DNA of 64,000 nucleotides, from NCBI GenBank assembly GCA_038182865.1, contig CP116226.1, positions 992,001-1,056,000 of the forward strand. The letters are read 5' to 3'. The position numbers and the translations under genes are program-made. Below, piece by piece: positions 44,243 to 53,683 of this stretch. The notes beneath the pieces are model-generated. The model was not told the origin of the DNA and searched no databases. It saw only the letters and a program-made list of their open reading frames with translations. The DNA comes from Microbacterium enclense (GTDB lineage Bacteria; Actinomycetota; Actinomycetes; Actinomycetales; Microbacteriaceae). Position 1 is the first letter of the stretch. Every line of letters begins with the position of its first letter.

Positions 44243-45118
44243 GTGACGTTCAACGACAACGCCCGGGTCGGGGGCAATTCAGCGAAGCGCCGTGGCGGGA
44301 CCGTCGCCGCGGTGGGCGGCGGAGCCGTCGGGCTCGGCGGCATCGTCGTGCTGCTGTTCTCGCTCTTCACCGGCACCGACCTGACCGGTCTTCTTGGCAA
44401 CGGCGGCGCTCCCGCGGGCCCCGAGACGGGCGGCGAGGCCATCGCCAACTGCGAGACAGGGGCCGACGCGAACAGGGACGACTCGTGCCGTCTGGCGGCG
44501 GCATCCCTCAACATCGATCAGTTCTGGGAGGCGAGCCTCGACGGCTACCGCAAGCCGCAGTTGATCATCGTCGATCAGGCGACCAGCACCTCGTGCGGCA
44601 CCGCGTCCAACGCCACCGGCCCCTTCTATTGCCCGCCCGACGAGACGGTCTACGTCGACCCGACGTTCTTCGCGATCCTCCGCGAGCAGTACGACACCAC
44701 CGCCGGGCCCCTCGCGCAGCTCTACGTGCTCGCGCACGAGTACGGCCACCACGTGCAGAACCTCATCGGCGTCATGCAGGAGCACCCCGACAACGGCACC
44801 GGTCCCGACAGCAACGGGGTGCGGACCGAACTGCAGGCCGACTGCTTCGCGGGCGCCTGGGTCGCCGACGCCGGCACGCAGGTCGACGAGAACGGCACGC
44901 CCTACCTCGAACCGCCGACGCAGCAGCAGATCACCGACGCCCTCGCGGCCGCGGCAGCCGTCGGCGACGACCACATCCAGGCCGAGTCGGGTCGCGGCAT
45001 CAACCCCGAGAGCTGGACGCACGGCTCGAGCGAGCAGCGCCAGCGGTGGTTCGACGCCGGGCGCCAGGGCGGCGTGAACTCCTGCGACACGTTCTCGGTG
45101 TCGGGGCAAGACCTCTAG
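44243..45118 (+). CDS. neutral zinc metallopeptidase (YpfJ-type)
   Basis: A 291-residue protein from the GTG at 44243. It has one membrane helix at about 25-45 (GLGGIVVLLFSLF) and an extracytoplasmic domain with the zinc site HEYGHH (His165, Glu166, His169) and the downstream TELQADCFAG acidic ligand. Paired cysteines (CETGADANRDDSC and SCGTASNATGPFYC) probably form disulfides. This is the Zn_peptidase/YpfJ family; the biological substrate is unknown. It stands alone. Confidence 0.9.
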   Translation: MTFNDNARVGGNSAKRRGGTVAAVGGGAVGLGGIVVLLFSLFTGTDLTGLLGNGGAPAGPETGGEAIANCETGADANRDDSCRLAAASLNIDQFWEASLDGYRKPQLIIVDQATSTSCGTASNATGPFYCPPDETVYVDPTFFAILREQYDTTAGPLAQLYVLAHEYGHHVQNLIGVMQEHPDNGTGPDSNGVRTELQADCFAGAWVADAGTQVDENGTPYLEPPTQQQITDALAAAAAVGDDHIQAESGRGINPESWTHGSSEQRQRWFDAGRQGGVNSCDTFSVSGQDL

Positions 45119-45380
45119 ACCACGGCATCCCGCTCCGCGCGCTCCTGCGGACTTTCGTGCAGGCCCGACCGTCCTGCGGACTCCCCCGCGCGCACGCCCG
45201 ACCGTCTGGCGGACTTCCCTCGAGAAACGCCGGTTCCGGATGCCGTCCCCCGGCGTGTCCGCGGGCGACTCCGCGGGACGGTACCGGTCACCACCGCGGT
45301 GCCACCCCCTTCACGGGACGCCACCCGCGCCGCGGCACCACCACCCCACTTCCGCAGGACGGTGGCACCGCGGTGCCGGC
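45119..45380. other. gene-free spacer with short repeats and a palindrome
   Basis: Two imperfect ~33-bp direct units containing CCTGCGGACT...GCCCGACCGT lie at 45143-45205. CACCGCGGTG at 45292-45301 and the 14-bp perfect palindrome GGCACCGCGGTGCC at 45364-45377 sit just beyond the copC stop. The region lies between convergent genes, so the palindrome may help end transcription. Confidence 0.45.
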
Positions 45381-45959
45381 TCACTCCTCGCGCGAACGCG
45401 TGCGGAGGATGACGACGACCACGACGCCGACGAGCACCACGACGCCCCCGCCGACGACGAGCCCCAGGGTGAGGCCCGACATGCCGCCGGTCTGAGCGGT
45501 GTCGGACGCGGCCGACGACTCTCCCCCCGCGCTGACCGCGGCCGCGCAGGGAGACTGCCCGGCCCCCGCCGACGAGCCCGCTGTCGTGGAGGTGAAGGAG
45601 AACGACCCCGAGATGGGGTGCCCGTCGGACGAGACCGCCCGCCACTCCACCTGATACTCGCCGGCGGCCCCGAGCGCGACCGGCGCGGTCAAGGTCGACC
45701 CTGACAGGGCGACGCAGTCCGTCTCGTAGTGGCGCCCGTCCGGCCCGAGCACGACGACGATGTTGCCGCCGTCGTACCCGAGCAGGTTGGCGCTGAAGTC
45801 GAGCGACACCTCCGACGGCGACGACACCGTCGCGCCCGAGGCGGGCGACGTCGACTCGAGGCTGTCGTGCGCCGAGGCGGCTTGCGCCCCACCGAGCACC
45901 GCGCCCAGCGCGATCGCCGCGATCGCCACGGTGCGCACGAGGGCGTTCGACACGCCCAC
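45381..45959 (-). CDS. copC: CopC-domain copper resistance protein
   Basis: A 192-residue exported protein from a GTG at 45959, with a signal peptide ending ASA and the mature N-terminal His (His31) that binds copper in CopC proteins. The beta-barrel has STSPASGATVSSPSEVSLDFSA and ending AVSSDGHPISGSFSFT (second metal His). A Ser/Ala linker and a C-terminal membrane helix anchor it. The gap to the YcnI gene is 2 bp, so they are coupled. Confidence 0.9.
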   Translation of the reverse strand: MGVSNALVRTVAIAAIALGAVLGGAQAASAHDSLESTSPASGATVSSPSEVSLDFSANLLGYDGGNIVVVLGPDGRHYETDCVALSGSTLTAPVALGAAGEYQVEWRAVSSDGHPISGSFSFTSTTAGSSAGAGQSPCAAAVSAGGESSAASDTAQTGGMSGLTLGLVVGGGVVVLVGVVVVVILRTRSREE

Positions 45960-45961
45960 GC

Positions 45962-46708
45962 TCAGCCGCGCTTCGGGCGACGGGCGAACGCGAGAGCCCC
46001 GAGCACGGCGCCGATCGCGCCGACGACGAGCGCGGCGATGCTCAGACCGAGCGCGACGTCCGACGAGTCCGACGAGGAACCGGATGCCATGGCATCCGCG
46101 TCATGACCCTTCGACGACGGGGCCGCCGACGCGGCGCCGTGGCTGTGCTCGGCGGTCGGCGGGGTGTCGTTGACGTACAGCACGGGTGCCGGCTCCAGCG
46201 AGTCGTCGGCCGCGACCTCGTCGGGCGTCGCCGCCCAGTCGACGACGGACCCGTCGGAGTAGGTCTGCTCCGCGGGGAGGACGAGGTGCCCCGTGTCGGG
46301 CACCGGGCCGAGCACGGCGGAGAAGATCTGGAACTGGTCCTGACCGATTCCGACCCCCGGATCGGCCTGCCACACGATCTTCAACGGCGCCTCGGTGAGG
46401 GTGTTGCCCTCCACCTCGACGGGCGCGGGCAGCGCCCCCTTCTCGACGGTGGCGGTCCAGCCCGGCACCGGTTGTACGAGCACGGCGCTCAGCGGGGTGT
46501 CGGTGGGCAGGGTCACTGCGATCTTCACGGTGGATGCCGTCTCCGACTCGGTCGGCACCCGGAAGTTCACGGTGGCGTAGCTGCCCGGGGTGGCCGTGTT
46601 GGGGTTCACCGTGACGTGGGCGGATGCCGCCAAGGGCACCCCGACCGCGAGGGCGGCGCCGGCGGCGAGGCCCACGAGGGTACGACGAAGAGTGGTCTTG
46701 CGAGACAT
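45962..46708 (-). CDS. YcnI family copper-binding membrane protein (DUF1775)
   Basis: A 248-residue protein with a signal peptide ending SASA-H (His31 becomes the N-terminal residue, a copper ligand in YcnI). The DUF1775 domain includes VNPNTATPGSYATVNFRVP, VQPVPGWTATV and IVWQADPGVGIGQDQFQIF. A His/Ser linker and a C-terminal helix follow, ending in basic residues. It forms a pair with CopC, as in B. subtilis ycnI and ycnJ. Confidence 0.92.
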   Translation of the reverse strand: MSRKTTLRRTLVGLAAGAALAVGVPLAASAHVTVNPNTATPGSYATVNFRVPTESETASTVKIAVTLPTDTPLSAVLVQPVPGWTATVEKGALPAPVEVEGNTLTEAPLKIVWQADPGVGIGQDQFQIFSAVLGPVPDTGHLVLPAEQTYSDGSVVDWAATPDEVAADDSLEPAPVLYVNDTPPTAEHSHGAASAAPSSKGHDADAMASGSSSDSSDVALGLSIAALVVGAIGAVLGALAFARRPKRG

Positions 46709-46774
46709 GATGCTGCTTTCTGCGAATGCGCACGCCGAACAGACGCGGCGGGCGCGAAGGATGAGGGGTCGAGG

Positions 46775-47377
46775 TCACGCCGCGCGCGGCGGACCCCGGT
46801 GCCTCATCGGCGACAGCACCGTCAGGGCGGTCGGCAGCAGCGGAGAATCGGGGGCCGCGAGCATCGCGGGTTCGGCCGGCGACGGTCGTCGCACCGGGCG
46901 CAGAGCTCGCGCTGCCGCCCCGACGAATCGCGCGATCGCGCGCACCGCGCGCTCGTCCCGCCCGAGGGCGAGGACGGTGACGGCCGCCGCCATGGCGTGC
47001 GCGGCCCACATCCACGCCGAATGCGTGGTGTGCGTCATGGTCGTCGGCGCCGAGGCCGCGGCATCCAGGAGCAGCGCGCCGGAGCCGTGATGCGCCCCAC
47101 CCGAGACGGAACCGCCGCCCTCGAGGTCGAGGGTGAGCAAGGCGTGGAACAGTGCCTGGCTGAGCACGACGGCGGCCGAGAGCCGCCACCACGACGGCGC
47201 GCGTCCGGCGAGGGCCACGCACACGGGAGCCGCGAGGCACAGCGCAAGGGCGATGTTCATCGCAGGTGGCAGCTGGGCGCTCACCGCCGCGTGGGAGACG
47301 GTCGCGACGAAGGTCGCCACAGAGGCCGCGGCGATTCCGCGTCCTCCGCGCTGCGCGCGCCCCGCTCTCGACGACAT
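46775..47377 (-). CDS. putative membrane protein of the copper operon
   Basis: A 200-residue protein from the ATG at 47377, with a strong GGGAGG upstream. It has about four hydrophobic segments. A His/Met-containing loop (GGAHHGSG..., MTHTTHSAWMWAAHAM) could handle metal. No family is recognised. It lies 66 bp upstream of the YcnI gene in the same direction; copper uptake or trafficking is inferred from position. Confidence 0.65.
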   Translation of the reverse strand: MSSRAGRAQRGGRGIAAASVATFVATVSHAAVSAQLPPAMNIALALCLAAPVCVALAGRAPSWWRLSAAVVLSQALFHALLTLDLEGGGSVSGGAHHGSGALLLDAAASAPTTMTHTTHSAWMWAAHAMAAAVTVLALGRDERAVRAIARFVGAAARALRPVRRPSPAEPAMLAAPDSPLLPTALTVLSPMRHRGPPRAA

Positions 47378-47427
47378 CTCACTCCCTCCCGCCAGCCTAG
47401 GTGGCGTCACGGCGCGAGGCGCACCGT

Positions 47428-48690
47428 TCACGACACAGCCGTGCGGAGCGCTTCCCACGCGTCGTGTGCGGCGTCGGCGAGGAGCTCGACGTCGGGAACA
47501 GCGTCGGGATCGACGCAGAAGCCGATGCCCAGCCAGCGGTCGTTCGAGATCGCGGCGACCCGCAGCGCGTGCCGGGGGCTCGGCTCCGACGAGGTGTAGA
47601 CGTGCCCGACGCGGCGTCCTCCGACCGACACCGCGACGCGGGGGCCGGGCACGTTCGACACGGCGAGCGCGAACTCCCGCGGGTCGTCGGCGAGCCCGCG
47701 CAAGGCCGCGCCGACGGGTCCGGTCGCGGCGAGCGCGTGGAACAGCTCGTCGAGCACGCGAGCGTCGCGGCCGTGCTTGCGGGCGCGGGTGTCGGCGCTG
47801 ATCAGGTCGAGCCGCCGCGCGTCGTCGCCCTCGTGCAGATGCAGGCCGACGTCGACGAACGAGTCACGATTGCCGGATGCCACGGCGTCCTCGCCGCGTT
47901 CGTGCAGGCTCACCGGCACCTGGGCGTTCAGGCGCGGGACGTGGCCGTGCTCGCGCAGGCGGCGGCGCAGGGCACCGGCGATGACGGCGAGGAGGACGTC
48001 GTTCACCGTGGCGTGTTCGGGCCGCGCGGCACCCACCGCTCGCGCTTCCGCGAGGGGCACGTCGACGAACGCGAGAGCGCGGCGCGCGGTGAGGGGGCGG
48101 TCGAACGGCGAGTGCGAGCCGGGGTGACCGAGCTCGCGGGCGAGGGTCAGCGGCATCCGTTCCCATTCGCTCCAGCGAGACGGTCGGGCGTCGGGATCGC
48201 GGATGCCGACCTCGTGCGCGGGAGCATCATGCGGCTCGAGGACCACCGACTCGAGGAAGCGCACGGCGGTCAGTCCGTCGGCGACGGCATGGTGCAGACG
48301 GACCGCGATCGCCTCGCGTCCATCGGCGAGCGGTCCGATGAGGTCGATGCTCCAGAGCGGGCGGCCGTGGTCGAGCGGCTCCGACATCAGCTGCCCGACG
48401 ACAGCGCGCAGCTCGGCCGGGTCGGCGGCGGGGCGCTGGCGGACGTGATGCGCGAGGTCGACATGTTCCGCCTCTTCCCAGGAGGGGACGCCGTCGTCGT
48501 CGACCACGATGTGCCGCCCGCGCGGAAAGGCCGGGAGCCGTTCGGCCACACTCGCGCGAACCGTCTCGAGGTCGAGCGCTCCGCCCGGATCGAGGATCAG
48601 CAGCTTCAGCGCGTGCCCGCGAACGACGTCGGACTCCAGCGCCAGGATGCGAGCATCCGCGGCCGTCAGCGGCTCCCCCATGCGGGACAC
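47428..48690 (-). CDS. wax ester synthase/diacylglycerol acyltransferase (WS/DGAT)
   Basis: A 420-residue protein of the WS/DGAT family. The active-site HHAVADG (His133, His134, Asp138, Gly139) matches HHxxxDG, and the C-terminal domain has ATVNDVLLAVIAGALRRRL and AVSNVPGPR, both family marks. It joins acyl-CoA to an alcohol or diacylglycerol to make storage lipid. ATG at 48690 or 48681 (GEPLTAADA). It sits between a VanZ-like gene and the copper genes without an obvious link. Confidence 0.9.
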   Translation of the reverse strand: MSRMGEPLTAADARILALESDVVRGHALKLLILDPGGALDLETVRASVAERLPAFPRGRHIVVDDDGVPSWEEAEHVDLAHHVRQRPAADPAELRAVVGQLMSEPLDHGRPLWSIDLIGPLADGREAIAVRLHHAVADGLTAVRFLESVVLEPHDAPAHEVGIRDPDARPSRWSEWERMPLTLARELGHPGSHSPFDRPLTARRALAFVDVPLAEARAVGAARPEHATVNDVLLAVIAGALRRRLREHGHVPRLNAQVPVSLHERGEDAVASGNRDSFVDVGLHLHEGDDARRLDLISADTRARKHGRDARVLDELFHALAATGPVGAALRGLADDPREFALAVSNVPGPRVAVSVGGRRVGHVYTSSEPSPRHALRVAAISNDRWLGIGFCVDPDAVPDVELLADAAHDAWEALRTAVS

Positions 48691-48731
48691 GCTATCTCGG
48701 CGAGGGCGTCATCGAGCCATGGCAAAGCTCG

Positions 48732-49829
48732 TCATCGCGGCGTCGGCGCGGCACCGCGATCGACCGAGGGACTCACGACGCCCTCGCGGTCGTCCACCAG
48801 GCGTCGACGGCCGACCCAGCCGGTGAGCCCGCGTCCGTCGGGCCAGACGAACAGCAGCACCACGGTGGTGGCCGCGAGCAGGAAGGCGAGCAGCGAGAAC
48901 GGCGTCGGGAGCGCCTCGAGCACCGTGAAGGCGCCCGCTCCGGTGAGGAAGCGCAGAGGGCGGGCGACCCACGCCGGAAGCACCCCGTTCGTGTAGCGCA
49001 CGCGCGTGGCCAGGTCGCCGATCGACCGACCGGTCACGAGCACGACGACAAACCACACGCCCGCCGACACCGCCGTCCCCGCAAGCGAAGCGACCTCGTC
49101 GGTGCGGAACGTCGCCGTGTCGCCGAACAGCAGCGTCACGGCCGCCTGCACGATCACCGACACGGCGATGCCGACGAGAGCGATGCCGAGCACGTCGCAC
49201 AGGATGCCGAGCAGCCGGCGGCGGCGCGTGACGCGGCGGGGGACCTCGGCATCCGGAGTCCGGTCGGCACCGCGGTTCTTCCGCGGAACGACGAAGGCGG
49301 CCAACGAGCCGAGCAGGGCCCCCGAGGTGTTGGCGATGAGGTCATCGACGTCGAACACGCGGTACGCGCAGGGGTACAGCCCCCACACACCGGTCAGCTG
49401 GGTGGTCTCGATGAGGCCGGTCGTCGCGAGGCCCACGAGACCGGCGACCAGGATGCCACGCCCCCCGAGCACGCGCAGGAAGAACCCGAGCGGCACGAAC
49501 AGCAGGACGTTGAGCACCACCTGCAGCACGGTCGGGTCGGTGAGGTAGCGGCCCGAGACCGCGACGGCGGCGCGGATGTCGTCGACGAACTCGAACGGAC
49601 GCAGGTTGACGCCGGCGCAGCGGTAGTCGTCGCTCGCGGGCATCGGGATGAGCGTGTAGGTCCAGATCGCCCAGAAGTAGACCGCCGCCCCCGCCCACAG
49701 GAGCGTGCGTCCGACCGTGAGGCGCCCCCGGCGGCGATAGCTGACGGCGACGAACGGCACGAAGGCGAGCAACGCCACGACGGCCCCCGCGATGATGGCG
49801 AGAACGCCGGACCCGACGATGTTGTGCAC
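48732..49829 (-). CDS. VanZ-domain and RDD-domain membrane protein
   Basis: A 365-residue membrane protein. The N-terminal half is a VanZ-like domain (YTLIPMP, FEFVDDIR, NVLLFVPLGFFLRVL, GLIETTQL, FDVDDLIANTSGALLGSL). The second half is an RDD-like domain (RRRLLGILCDVLGIALVG...VVLVTGRSIGDLATRVR). About eight helices. VanZ-RDD fusions are common in actinobacteria; the function is unknown, perhaps envelope-stress or teicoplanin-type resistance. Confidence 0.85.
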   Translation of the reverse strand: MHNIVGSGVLAIIAGAVVALLAFVPFVAVSYRRRGRLTVGRTLLWAGAAVYFWAIWTYTLIPMPASDDYRCAGVNLRPFEFVDDIRAAVAVSGRYLTDPTVLQVVLNVLLFVPLGFFLRVLGGRGILVAGLVGLATTGLIETTQLTGVWGLYPCAYRVFDVDDLIANTSGALLGSLAAFVVPRKNRGADRTPDAEVPRRVTRRRRLLGILCDVLGIALVGIAVSVIVQAAVTLLFGDTATFRTDEVASLAGTAVSAGVWFVVVLVTGRSIGDLATRVRYTNGVLPAWVARPLRFLTGAGAFTVLEALPTPFSLLAFLLAATTVVLLFVWPDGRGLTGWVGRRRLVDDREGVVSPSVDRGAAPTPR

Positions 49830-49904
49830 CCCGCGATCCTAGGGAACGCCCGGTACCCGCACGGGCCCCTCACCCGTGTGCGCACCCCCTCGTAGCCTGG
49901 AGAC

Positions 49905-50774
49905 ATGACGCACGCCGATCACCTGCGCGACATCCTCGTCCGGCGGATCGAGGAGACCGGCTTCCGGGCACACGGCCTGCACGTGCGCGTGGGCGACGAG
50001 ACCGCCGCATACCGTTGGACCCCCGACGAGCGGGAAGAGATCCACTCGGTCGCCAAGGCGGTGAGCGTGCTCGCCGCCGGGATCGCGGTCGACGAGGGTC
50101 TCGTGTCGCTCGATGAACCGATCGCCGACATCGAGGCCGCGGGCGACCGGGATTTCACCCTCCGGAACCTCCTCACGATGACGAGCGGCGTCGATTTCCC
50201 GTGGTCCCCGACGCTCATGACCGATTGGCCCGATCTCGCGGTCGAGTTCCTGTCGCGTCCCTCACGCGGCCGGGTCTTCCAGTACTCCAATGCCAGCAGC
50301 TACACGGCGATGCACGCGCTGTCGCGACGCGTCGGCGATATCGAGGAGTACCTGAGGCCGCGGCTGTTCGCGCCGCTCGGACTCGACGACGTCGCGTGGG
50401 CACGCTGCCCGAACGGGCGCGTGCTCGGCGGCGAGGGTCTCGCCCTGCGCACGGACGAGATGGCCCGCCTCGGTCAGCTGATCCGCGACCGGGGTGTCTG
50501 GCGCGGGCGTCGTCTGGTCTCGGCGGGGATCGTGGATGCCATGCACTCGGGCTGGGTCGACACCGGCGGCCAGGGCGATGGCTACCGCCGTTACGCCCTG
50601 TCCGGGTGGGACGGGCCCGGCGCGGCATGGCGCCTGCACGGGGCGTACGGGCAGCTGGTGATCTTCGTCGAGGACACGGTCGTCACCGTCAGCGCCGACG
50701 ACCATGAGGGTGCCGATGCGTTCGCAGCCTTCGTCGCGGTCACCGCCGCCGGCGCCGGATGCCCGCCTCTGTGA
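49905..50774 (+). CDS. serine hydrolase (beta-lactamase/class C-like)
   Basis: A 289-residue protein with Ser48-x-x-Lys51 (HSVAKAVSVLAAG) and Tyr127-x-Asn129 (VFQYSNASSY), the catalytic pattern of class C beta-lactamase-like esterases and DD-peptidases. There is no signal peptide, so it is probably cytoplasmic and more likely an esterase or peptidase than an antibiotic-resistance enzyme. Divergent from the VanZ-RDD gene with a 75-bp gap. Confidence 0.82.
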   Translation: MTHADHLRDILVRRIEETGFRAHGLHVRVGDETAAYRWTPDEREEIHSVAKAVSVLAAGIAVDEGLVSLDEPIADIEAAGDRDFTLRNLLTMTSGVDFPWSPTLMTDWPDLAVEFLSRPSRGRVFQYSNASSYTAMHALSRRVGDIEEYLRPRLFAPLGLDDVAWARCPNGRVLGGEGLALRTDEMARLGQLIRDRGVWRGRRLVSAGIVDAMHSGWVDTGGQGDGYRRYALSGWDGPGAAWRLHGAYGQLVIFVEDTVVTVSADDHEGADAFAAFVAVTAAGAGCPPL

Positions 50775-50927
50775 CGGCGGTGAGGGCGGCGGCATCCGAA
50801 ACCCCCATCATCACGGTCTGGCGACCATGGCGTGAACGGCTGCGCGTCAGATTGCGCACAGCCCCCAGTGCGCGTAATGTCGCGCGCCGTGACTGAAGAA
50901 AGTCGCGAGCCCGGCGTGGAGACGCCG

Positions 50928-52970
50928 ATGGCCAAGCGCATCCTCATCGGCGAGCCTCTGACGTCGGAAAAACTCGACGAGCAGCTCCTGCCCAAGAAGA
51001 TGGCGCTGCCGATCTTCGCCTCCGACGCCCTCTCCTCCGTGGCCTACGCGCCGCAGGAGCTGCTGATGATCCTCCTCATCGGCGGAACGGCCCTGCTGAC
51101 GCTCAGCCCGTGGGTCGCCGTGGCGGTCATCGTGCTTCTCGTCGTGGTCGTGCTGAGCTACCGGCAGCTCATCAAGGCATACCCCTCCGGGGGTGGCGAC
51201 TACGAGGTCGCGAGCAAGAACCTCGGCGAAGTGCCCGGGGTCATCGTGGCCGCGGCTCTCCTGGTGGACTACGTCCTCACGGTCGCCGTGTCGGTGGCAT
51301 CCGGGGTTGACAACATCATCTCGGCGCTGCCGGAGCTGAACCCGTTCCGCGTCGAGATCGCGGTCGGCTTCGTGATCCTCATCGTGATCGTGAACCTCCG
51401 CGGAGTCCGGGAAGCCTCCAGCGTCTTCGCGATTCCGACCTACCTCTTCATCAGCTCGGTGGGCGTGATGATCGTCGTCGGCCTGGTTCGCACCGTGCTC
51501 GGCGACGCCCCGCACGCGTCCAGCGCCGACTACGCGGTGCAGGCCGAGTCGTTGACGCAAGCCGCGCTCATCCTGCTCATCCTCCGCGCGTTCTCGAGCG
51601 GGTGCTCGGCGCTGACCGGCGTCGAGGCCGTGTCGAACGGCGTGCCCGCATTCCGCAAGCCCAAGATCCGCAACGCCCAGACGACGCTGACGCTCATGGG
51701 CGGCATCGCGATCGTGCTGTTCGCGGGCCTCACGATCCTCGCGCTCATCTCGGGCGTGCACTACGCCGAGAACCCCTGCCACCTCATCGGCTTCGATTGC
51801 GCCAACAACCCGCAGCCGAGTCTCATGGCGCAGGTCGCGGCAGCCACCTTCGGCATGGGAAGCATCCCGTTCTTCATCATCCAGGCCGCCACCGCGTGCG
51901 TGCTGCTGCTCGCGGCCAACACCGCGTTCAACGGCTTCCCGCTGCTCGGCGCGGTCCTCGCCCGCGACGGCTACGCCCCGAAGGCGCTGAACACCCGCGG
52001 CGACCGCCTCGTGTACTCGAACGGCATGATCATCCTCGGCATCGTCGCCATCGGGGTGCTGATCGTCTATCAGGCCAACCTCACGACGCTGATCCAGCTG
52101 TACATCATCGGCGTCTTCGTTTCGTTCTCGCTGGGTCAGCTCGGCATGGTCAAGCACTGGCGCCGCGCGCTGCGCGGCCTGCGAGAGCTGCCCCCCGAGG
52201 CGGCGAAGCAGCAGTCCGCCGCGATCGAACGGCGCTCGGCGGTCTCGGGCCTGTGGATCAACTCGGTCGGCGCCGGCATGACGGTGCTCGTGCTGCTGAT
52301 CGTCACCATCACGAAGTTCACGCACGGTGCGTGGCTGGTGTTCATCGCGATCCCGATCCTCGCGGTGCTCATGGTGGGCGTGAACCGGTACTACCGCGAC
52401 GTCGAGCACGAGATCCAGATGGACGACACCGTCCACTTCGGCGCCACGGGTGACGTCGCGATCGTGCTCGTCAACCGTCTGCAGAAGCCGGTCATGAAGG
52501 CCATCGACTACGCCCTCGCCGCCAAGCACGACAAGACGCTGGCGGTGCACGTGGCGATCACCGACGAAGAGTCGGCAAGCCTGCAGCGCGAATGGGCCGA
52601 GCACGACATGCCCATCCCGCTGGTCATCATCGAATCGCCGTACCGCACCTACACCTCGCCGGTGTCGAGCTTCATCAAGACCTACCGTGAGAAGCACGGC
52701 TCCTCGGTCGTGACGGTGTACCTGCCGCAGTTCATCGTGGGGCATTGGTGGGAGTCGATCCTGCACAACCGCCGGTCCCGTCGCCTCGCGCAGCAGCTCA
52801 TGCTCGTGCACGGCGTGTCGATCACCCTCGTGCCGTGGCTGCTCGACTCGTCCGAGGTCATCTACGGCCGTCGCTCGCGGCCCCTCCCCGGCCAACAGCG
52901 CGGTGGTCAGCCGGTGGCCCAGGTGCCGGCGCGGAGTCCCCGGAAGACGTCCGGCGACGCGGCATCCTGA
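50928..52970 (+). CDS. APC family permease with cytosolic C-terminal domain
   Basis: A 680-residue protein from the ATG at 50928 with GGAG 8 bp upstream; ATGs at 50832 and 50877 and a GTG at 50889 are in frame and could add up to 32 residues. The N-terminus MAKRILIGEPL...PKKMALPIFASDALSSVAYAPQE is the hallmark of large APC permeases related to potassium/amino acid carriers. Twelve helices span about 40-490, followed by a 170-residue soluble domain (VAIVLVNRLQKPVMKAIDYA..., ending VHGVSITLVPWLLD). The substrate is unknown; potassium or amino acids are both possible. Confidence 0.87.
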   Translation: MAKRILIGEPLTSEKLDEQLLPKKMALPIFASDALSSVAYAPQELLMILLIGGTALLTLSPWVAVAVIVLLVVVVLSYRQLIKAYPSGGGDYEVASKNLGEVPGVIVAAALLVDYVLTVAVSVASGVDNIISALPELNPFRVEIAVGFVILIVIVNLRGVREASSVFAIPTYLFISSVGVMIVVGLVRTVLGDAPHASSADYAVQAESLTQAALILLILRAFSSGCSALTGVEAVSNGVPAFRKPKIRNAQTTLTLMGGIAIVLFAGLTILALISGVHYAENPCHLIGFDCANNPQPSLMAQVAAATFGMGSIPFFIIQAATACVLLLAANTAFNGFPLLGAVLARDGYAPKALNTRGDRLVYSNGMIILGIVAIGVLIVYQANLTTLIQLYIIGVFVSFSLGQLGMVKHWRRALRGLRELPPEAAKQQSAAIERRSAVSGLWINSVGAGMTVLVLLIVTITKFTHGAWLVFIAIPILAVLMVGVNRYYRDVEHEIQMDDTVHFGATGDVAIVLVNRLQKPVMKAIDYALAAKHDKTLAVHVAITDEESASLQREWAEHDMPIPLVIIESPYRTYTSPVSSFIKTYREKHGSSVVTVYLPQFIVGHWWESILHNRRSRRLAQQLMLVHGVSITLVPWLLDSSEVIYGRRSRPLPGQQRGGQPVAQVPARSPRKTSGDAAS

Positions 52971-53050
52971 GTCCTGCCCGACGCCCCGTCCCCCCGGCGG
53001 GGGCGCTCGGCGTCGTCGGCTCGCGGGTCCGGGTGCTGTCGCCGCCCTCA

Positions 53051-53142
53051 GGCGGGCCGAACTCCTGAGAAACGCAGGGTTCGAGCGGAGAGAACGGCCC
53101 CGCAGACGCCGTGCGCGCGAAAAGTCAGGAGTTCGGCCCGCC
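53051..53142. repeat. long inverted repeat with 18-bp arms
   Basis: Perfect 18-bp arms GGCGGGCCGAACTCCTGA (53051-53068) and its complement (53125-53142) flank 56 nt of unique sequence. It lies 80 bp after the APC permease stop and 80 bp before the PLDc_N gene. There is no T-run, and the arms differ from the 57-bp element. Confidence 0.8.
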
Positions 53143-53224
53143 CCGTCTCCGCCCGCCTCGCTCCGCGGCGCCCCGCCCGCGAGGACGGTGGACGGGGCCG
53201 CGCGTCTCGGGCAGGGTGGATGCC

Positions 53225-53605
53225 ATGCCGATCCTCGCCCTGCTGACCCTCGCCGTCATGGTGATCGCGCTGATCGACGCCATCACGCGCCGCGACGACC
53301 AGGTGAAGCACATGCCCAAGTTCGTGTGGGTGTTCTTCATCGTGCTGCTGCCGCTGATCGGCTCGATCCTCTGGTTCACGATCGGGCGCGAGTACGAGCC
53401 GCGGTCCGCGCCGATGTCGTTCGGCGACCCGCGGCGCTGGCAGAAGAATCCCGAGCCTTCCCCGGCGCCGCGCCCGTATGACGCCCGCAGCACGGAGCAG
53501 CAGATCGCCGACCTCGAGCGAGAGATGCATCTCGCCGACCTCGAGGAGCAGGTGCGGCGGCGACGCGCCGAGGGCGACGGGGCCGGGGCGGGCGCGGGGA
53601 GCTGA
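53225..53605 (+). CDS. small membrane protein with PLDc_N domain
   Basis: A 126-residue protein from the ATG at 53225. Two membrane helices (ILALLTLAVMVIALIDAI and FVWVFFIVLLPLIGSILWF) followed by GREYEP form the phospholipase D nuclease N-terminal (PLDc_N) module without a PLD domain. The C-terminal half is a charged helix (STEQQIADLEREMHLADLEEQVRRRR), probably coiled-coil, as in SHOCT-type tails. Function unknown. Confidence 0.8.
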   Translation: MPILALLTLAVMVIALIDAITRRDDQVKHMPKFVWVFFIVLLPLIGSILWFTIGREYEPRSAPMSFGDPRRWQKNPEPSPAPRPYDARSTEQQIADLEREMHLADLEEQVRRRRAEGDGAGAGAGS

Positions 53606-53683
53606 CGCGCCGGGAGCGCCGCTTCGGTCGGGATGTCGTCGGCGGTCCCGCCGCGAGGTCACTCCGCACCGTGCCAGACGCGT

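Noticed and set aside
49905..50774. Antibiotic-resistance beta-lactamase
   Set aside because: The SxxK and YxN motifs fit the class C-like fold, but there is no signal peptide and the family is mostly esterases and peptidases, so resistance is not claimed.
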